The notes under the pieces were generated by a model that saw nothing but the letters and a program-made list of their open reading frames with translations, did not search any database and was not told the origin of the DNA. Both the position numbers and the translations under genes were made by a program. This document shows, one piece after another, positions 5,447 to 8,057 of a stretch of 8,057 bases of DNA; the stretch's first letter is position 1, and every line of letters starts with the position of its first letter. The DNA is from JBIYSM02 sp044759095 (GTDB taxonomy: Bacteria > Bacillota > Bacilli > Brevibacillales > Brevibacillaceae): NCBI RefSeq assembly GCF_044759095.2, contig NZ_JBIYSM020000076.1, positions 1 through 8,057 of the forward strand, written 5' to 3'.

Positions 5447-5461
5447 GTGTGCGTAGCACAC
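5447..5461. repeat. Hairpin GTGTGC-GTA-GCACAC
   Basis: It has the same 6-bp stem as the hairpin at 5171-5186 but a different loop. The surrounding sequence (TGTAG before, GTTA after) is also shared. Confidence 0.6.
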
Positions 5462-5533
5462 GTTATGTGCAAGTAGTCCATACAAGTTCTTCTGATGTGA
5501 AAAAGATTTAACACAGCCCTACAATACGTGTTC

Positions 5534-5655
5534 CTGATGCGTGCTGTACCTGTGCTGTATGTGTTCCTGCAAGTGCTGCTGTACTTGTGTTGTACGTGCA
5601 CTGTCTGTACACTGGACGCCCTGCTAGACGTGTTCTATACGTGTTGTGTATGTAC
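5534..5655. repeat. Degenerate TGCTGTAC-rich repeat tract
   Basis: Units resembling GTGCTGTACCTGT recur irregularly from about 5534 to 5655 (for example gtgctgtacc, gtgctgtatg, tgctgtacttg, ttgtacgtgc). The tract begins with CTGATGCGTGCTGTACCTG, which matches copies at 388-407 and 5332-5349. The origin is unknown. Confidence 0.5.
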
Positions 5656-5743
5656 GTTCTTCTGATGTGTAGATGGACGTCAATCGGGCGTGCTGATCAA
5701 CGTACTTGATGTACTTTCAAATCAACACGAAGCAACTACAACA

Positions 5744-6664
5744 CTATATGTCCAAGTGATTCAGTGGATTGTACTTGTCATTCTGTTCCTTCAACGCTGT
5801 TCCCCAAATGGCAAGATAACGTTGTGTCATGGAAATGTTACTGTGTCGAAGCATCTTTTGAAGTGTGAAGATGTCACAACCATGCATCAGCATTCGATGT
5901 GCGAACGTATGACGGAAGGTGTGTGCTGATAAGCGTACATCTTGGAAGTTCATAACTACCTTCAAACGCTTGAAAACACATTTCACACTGTTTTCTGTCA
6001 GTTTGTTTCCTTCATTATCAGTAAACACGTTATCTGGAACGTACTTAAACAATTGTTCGCAGAAAATCCTGTATTCACATAGTTCCTTGATTAGCTTATC
6101 TGTGATGGGGATAGAACATTGCTGACGTTTTTTACCGAATACCGTAATTGTTCCATTCTTAACATCAACTTCATTCCACGTAAGATTGACCATTTCGCCT
6201 AATCGAACGCCTGTACCAAGCAGAAACACAATCATGGTGTAGTCACGATAAGCATAGAAGGATTTTTCCCGTTGCTTGATGCGCTGGTAGTAGCCTAACA
6301 TCTTTCTGATGTGATTGTCTTGGAACACTTCAATCTTTATATCTTCTTTACCATAAGCTATCTTCTTGGATGGGTTTTGCTTCTGTGTGATTACTTCAAT
6401 TTCTTCAAGGTAGTTAAAGAAAATCTTTAAGATGTGCAGTTTACTGTTTCGGGTGGTTACGTTGTTGTTTCGTTCCTTCTGGCAGTACAGTAGATAGCTT
6501 TTCACTGTGCTTGGCGTTACGTCATTCACATCAACAGTTTCCTGATTCGCACAAAAAGCTTGAAATTCATTCAATGCAGACACGTACGATTCGATTGTTT
6601 TAGGTGACAGGTTTTTGTATTCCCTGTCGTCCTTGAAATCTTTAATCGCAAACTTCAACAACAT
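5744..6664 (-). CDS. int: Tyrosine integrase of the element
   Basis: The 306-residue protein is a full-length tyrosine recombinase. The N-terminal core-binding domain (about residues 1-95, SPKTIESYVSALNEFQAFC) precedes the catalytic domain, with R154 (GTGVRLGEMVNL), K178/179 (VFGKKRQQ), H248 and R251 (AHTFRHTFAHRM), H274 (MLRHSNISMTQ) and the nucleophile Y283 (QRYLAI). All catalytic residues are present. Its start is 131 bp from the 3' end of tRNA-Val on the same strand, the classic position of an integrase beside its attachment site, so it probably inserts and excises this element at that tRNA. ATG 6664 is chosen over 6745 because AGGGG precedes it by 10 nt and the N-terminus then matches the family. 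A hairpin with a T-run directly precedes the ATG. Confidence 0.92.
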   Translation of the reverse strand: MLLKFAIKDFKDDREYKNLSPKTIESYVSALNEFQAFCANQETVDVNDVTPSTVKSYLLYCQKERNNNVTTRNSKLHILKIFFNYLEEIEVITQKQNPSKKIAYGKEDIKIEVFQDNHIRKMLGYYQRIKQREKSFYAYRDYTMIVFLLGTGVRLGEMVNLTWNEVDVKNGTITVFGKKRQQCSIPITDKLIKELCEYRIFCEQLFKYVPDNVFTDNEGNKLTENSVKCVFKRLKVVMNFQDVRLSAHTFRHTFAHRMLMHGCDIFTLQKMLRHSNISMTQRYLAIWGTALKEQNDKYNPLNHLDI

Positions 6665-6712
6665 AAAAAGCACACCCCTTTTCAGATTTTGATTCTGAAA
6701 GAAAGTGTGCTT
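6665..6712 (-). promoter_or_regulatory. Nested stem-loop with T-run directly before the integrase start
   Basis: Read on the minus strand, AAGCACAC (6712-6705) pairs with GTGTGCTT (6675-6668), and inside it TTTCAGA (6700-6694) pairs with TCTGAAA (6686-6680). The SD AGGGG (6679-6675) lies between the inner and outer 3' arms, and five T (6669-6665) run into the ATG at 6664. It could hide the SD and also end transcripts coming from the tRNA genes upstream, either of which would keep integrase low. Confidence 0.6.
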
Positions 6713-6795
6713 CCTTATTGAAAGCGTGTCTGTATGCGACCACAACTTTTATTGCGCTGTGCAAATCACCTACAAACCCTTGATATATCTATGTA

Positions 6796-6871
6796 TGGTG
6801 ATCCGGACTGGGTTCGAACCAGCGACCCCCACCCTGTCAAGATGGTGCTCTCCCAACTGAGCTACCGGATC
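6796..6871 (-). tRNA. tRNA-Val (anticodon GAC), likely attachment site
   Basis: The minus strand gives a 7-bp acceptor (GATCCGG/CCGGATC), a D-stem GCTC/GAGC, an anticodon stem CCATC/GGTGG with loop TTGACAG (anticodon GAC), a T-arm with GGTTCGAAC and an encoded CCA (6798-6796). The integrase gene lies directly downstream, so its 3' part is the probable integration site. A second copy of the 3' end is not seen in the window, so the other element end lies to the left. Confidence 0.9.
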
Positions 6872-6905
6872 ATGGTGTATCACCTGTTCCATGTACGATG
6901 GTTCA

Positions 6906-6982
6906 TGGTGGGCCCTGTAGGACTCGAACCTACGACCAATCGGTTATGAGCCGACCGCTCTGACCAACTGAGCTAAGGGCCC
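6906..6982 (-). tRNA. tRNA with CAT anticodon (Met or Ile2)
   Basis: The minus strand gives an acceptor GGGCCCT/AGGGCCC, a D-stem GCTC/GAGC, an anticodon stem GTCGG/CCGAT with loop CTCATAA (anticodon CAT), a T-arm with GGTTCGAGTCC and an encoded CCA. A CAT anticodon serves elongator Met or, after lysidine modification, Ile (ATA). The sequence alone does not decide; the lack of initiator features argues against fMet. Confidence 0.88.
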
Positions 6983-7012
6983 GAGTGCTTACCGGACGCG
7001 GTGACAAGATCT

Positions 7013-7041
7013 AATATAAACCATTCCCCAACAAATTTCAA
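7013..7041 (-). promoter_or_regulatory. Promoter of the tRNA pair
   Basis: On the minus strand, -35 TTGAAA (7041-7036) and -10 TATATT (7018-7013) are separated by 17 bp. The predicted start is near 7006, about 24 nt before the first tRNA. Both tRNAs would be on one transcript that then heads into the integrase hairpin. Confidence 0.6.
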
Positions 7042-7160
7042 GAGAAAAAATCAAATTTCCATCGAAAATTTTTAGCTACATTGGAAAACTTGCATCAGAT
7101 CCCTCTGGCGGAAGCGGTTTCTTCAAACGTGTGTGCGGCTTCCCTTTCTTTCCATGTAGG

Positions 7161-7200
7161 AGAAAGAACCATCCTCTTTCGGCATGAGAATGGTCCTTCT
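7161..7200 (-). terminator. Stem-loop after phosphatidylglycerophosphatase A
   Basis: AGAAAGAACCATCCTC (from 7161) and GAGAATGGTCCTTCT (7186-7200) pair imperfectly over about 14 bp with G-U pairs. The stem starts 5 bp after the stop codon, and the minus-strand 3' side is T-rich (TTCTTTCT). Confidence 0.65.
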
Positions 7201-7205
7201 CTCTA

Positions 7206-7772
7206 TTATCCGGCTTGCTCTTCCTTCTCCTCCCTCACCTGTACCTGCAGCTCGCTGCGCTCGGCCTGGGCTTCCTGTTCGTCGCGGAGGCGGTGGGCCA
7301 TGCGGCTGGAGGCGTTGGCGGCGATGCTGGCGATGAGGTCATCCAGGAAGGTATGGACCTTGCCGGAGGTTTTGGTATCCAAACGCTTGATGATTCCCAC
7401 TTTGTGCTTGTCGAGATGGCCAAACGTCGTGACGGCGATGCTCCCGTACCCGAATACGGAGCCGAGCGCCAGTGTCTCGTCGCAGCCGAAGAGGCCTTCG
7501 TCTTGCGCGATGATGGATTGCAGGGGTTCGGAGAGCAAGCCTTTTTCGGCGAGTACGTCGAGCTCGATGCCGACGAGGATGGCGTGCTGCATTTCCCGCT
7601 TTTCCAGAACGGCCCTGACGCTTTCGATGCAGGGTTCGAGTGTGAGCTCGGGATGGTACGGAGACTGCATCAGATATACGATTTCGGCGATATCCTCAAC
7701 GGTTACCCCCCGATCTGCCAGGCGCTGCAGGGCGGCGTTTCTGACTTCGCTGCTGTGAACTTGTTTCTTCAT
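7206..7772 (-). CDS. pgpA: Phosphatidylglycerophosphatase A (YutG/LtrC type)
   Basis: This 188-residue protein is recognised as a PgpA-family enzyme of the YutG/LtrC type, which dephosphorylates phosphatidylglycerophosphate to phosphatidylglycerol in membrane lipid synthesis. Supporting segments: GVTVEDIAEIVYLMQSPYHP (about 22-41), LTLEPCIESV, KREMQHAILVGIELDVLAEKGLL, QSIIAQDEGLFGCDE, VFGYGSIAVTTFGHLDK and KVHTFLDDLIASIAANASSRMAHR (conserved Asp pair). The C-terminus ends in a Glu/Arg/Gln-rich tail. Unlike the E. coli enzyme, no transmembrane helix is obvious, as is usual for this subtype. ATG 7772 is preceded by AAGGGG at a 10-nt spacing. Two overlapping TATGAT boxes lie upstream (7816-7829) without a clear -35. 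It is a chromosomal gene, more GC-rich than the mobile part. Confidence 0.88.
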   Translation of the reverse strand: MKKQVHSSEVRNAALQRLADRGVTVEDIAEIVYLMQSPYHPELTLEPCIESVRAVLEKREMQHAILVGIELDVLAEKGLLSEPLQSIIAQDEGLFGCDETLALGSVFGYGSIAVTTFGHLDKHKVGIIKRLDTKTSGKVHTFLDDLIASIAANASSRMAHRLRDEQEAQAERSELQVQVREEKEEQAG

Positions 7773-8057
7773 CCATATACAACCCCTTCCACCCTATGAG
7801 TGAAGTCGTACTCTTATCATACTATCATACTGTGACGAAATTGCGACAATCTTTCGCCTCCTTGTACTACGCAGGACTCTGGGCGGCGGTTTCACCGTTT
7901 TTGTATCATGAAGGAAATGAGGCTGTGGACACCTTCCGAGGACACTTCGCGACCTGCTGCAACTAAGAAAACCCAGCCGACTTTAGCTAGTTTCCCCTGA
8001 AAAATTCCTGGGGTAAGTCAAAAACAAAAGGAATTCAGCTCTCTAAATGGAAGTAGT
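7773..8057. other. Intergenic region at the right end; no gene recognised
   Basis: Visible here: the pgpA ribosome site, two TATGAT boxes (minus strand), a short CGGT-TTC-ACCG hairpin followed by five T near 7886-7901 (plus strand), and a 30-codon plus-strand ORF from about 7909 that lacks a ribosome site. The last 60 bases contain CCCC/GGGG pairing around CCTGAAAAATTCCTGG. I cannot assign any of it to a gene; it may be the start of another element. Confidence 0.4.

Larger units (their letters stand above)
4864..5743. other. Gene-free region with iteron-like repeats and hairpins; origin candidate
   Basis: No plausible gene is seen between the Rep-like terminator and the integrase stop. The stretch holds two 18-bp direct repeats (4886, 4918), a double hairpin (5090-5119), two 15-bp direct repeats 21 bp apart (5187, 5208), a 15-bp inverted repeat (5263/5386), further GTGTGC hairpins, a degenerate duplication of about 140 bp and a TGCTGTAC-rich tract to about 5655. 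Its position after a Rep-like gene and its repeat content suggest a replication origin or transfer origin, though none of the repeats matches a known type that I can name. Confidence 0.5.

Noticed and set aside
4886..5461. CRISPR array
   Set aside because: The repeats are only two per set, with spacers of 6-14 bp, and there are no cas genes; iteron-like or hairpin repeats explain them better.
5416..5601. Minus-strand ORF in the repeat tract
   Set aside because: Its repeated Tyr/Thr/Arg/Cys content simply mirrors the TGCTGTAC-type DNA repeats.
6734..6949. Plus-strand ORF across the tRNA genes
   Set aside because: It is the antisense reading of two tRNA genes; the peptide DWVRTSDPHPVKM and GLEPTTNR are typical artefacts of tRNA complements.
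7081..7799. Long plus-strand ORFs opposite pgpA
   Set aside because: They are antisense shadows of a well-recognised gene in GC-richer DNA; the minus-strand protein matches the PgpA family throughout.

Overview
The window is the junction between a Bacillota (Gram-positive, Bacillales-like) chromosome on the right (about 6.8-8.06 kb) and an integrated mobile element on the left (about 0.08-6.8 kb). Chromosomal support: a YutG/LtrC-type phosphatidylglycerophosphatase A gene with a purine-rich Shine-Dalgarno (SD) sequence, and two tRNA genes with encoded CCA on the minus strand. This part is visibly GC-richer than the rest. The species cannot be named from sequence alone.

Layout, left to right. 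1-77: probable terminus of an IS21-like insertion sequence. 78-1025: almost a kilobase without a convincing gene but with short palindromes. 1026-1716 (minus): two unrecognised, overlapping genes, a 54-residue ORF and a 178-residue protein with a Cys-rich, probably zinc-binding tail. 1865-2452 (plus): a catalytic-domain-only tyrosine recombinase with an intrinsic terminator. 2717-2923 (plus): a small ribbon-helix-helix-like protein with promoter and operator-like palindrome. 3035-3781 (plus): a possible PD-(D/E)XK-like nuclease. 3944-4807 (plus): a protein with two winged-helix-like halves, resembling plasmid/phage replication initiators, with a strong terminator. 4864-5743: a gene-free region with two iteron-like repeat pairs, several hairpins, a 15-bp inverted repeat and tracts of degenerate repeats, the best candidate for a replication origin or an unknown structured element. 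5744-6664 (minus): a full-length tyrosine integrase next to the 3' end of tRNA-Val, the likely attachment site. 6796-6982: tRNA-Val(GAC) and tRNA(CAT). 7206-7772 (minus): phosphatidylglycerophosphatase A.

The element looks like a replicating integrative element or integrated plasmid: integrase at the tRNA end, a Rep-like protein followed by iteron-like repeats, a nuclease-like protein and a small repressor-like protein. No conjugation, capsid or packaging genes are visible.

The most unusual signals are: (1) the nuclease-like and Rep-like genes are preceded by 73-nt leaders that align without gaps (51/73 identical by hand count) and both fold into nested stems around the SD; (2) the integrase has an unrelated leader of similar architecture; (3) the 7-mer TGATGTG occurs about 25 times on both strands, only in the mobile part, where about one is expected by chance; (4) the palindrome-rich region downstream of the Rep-like gene.
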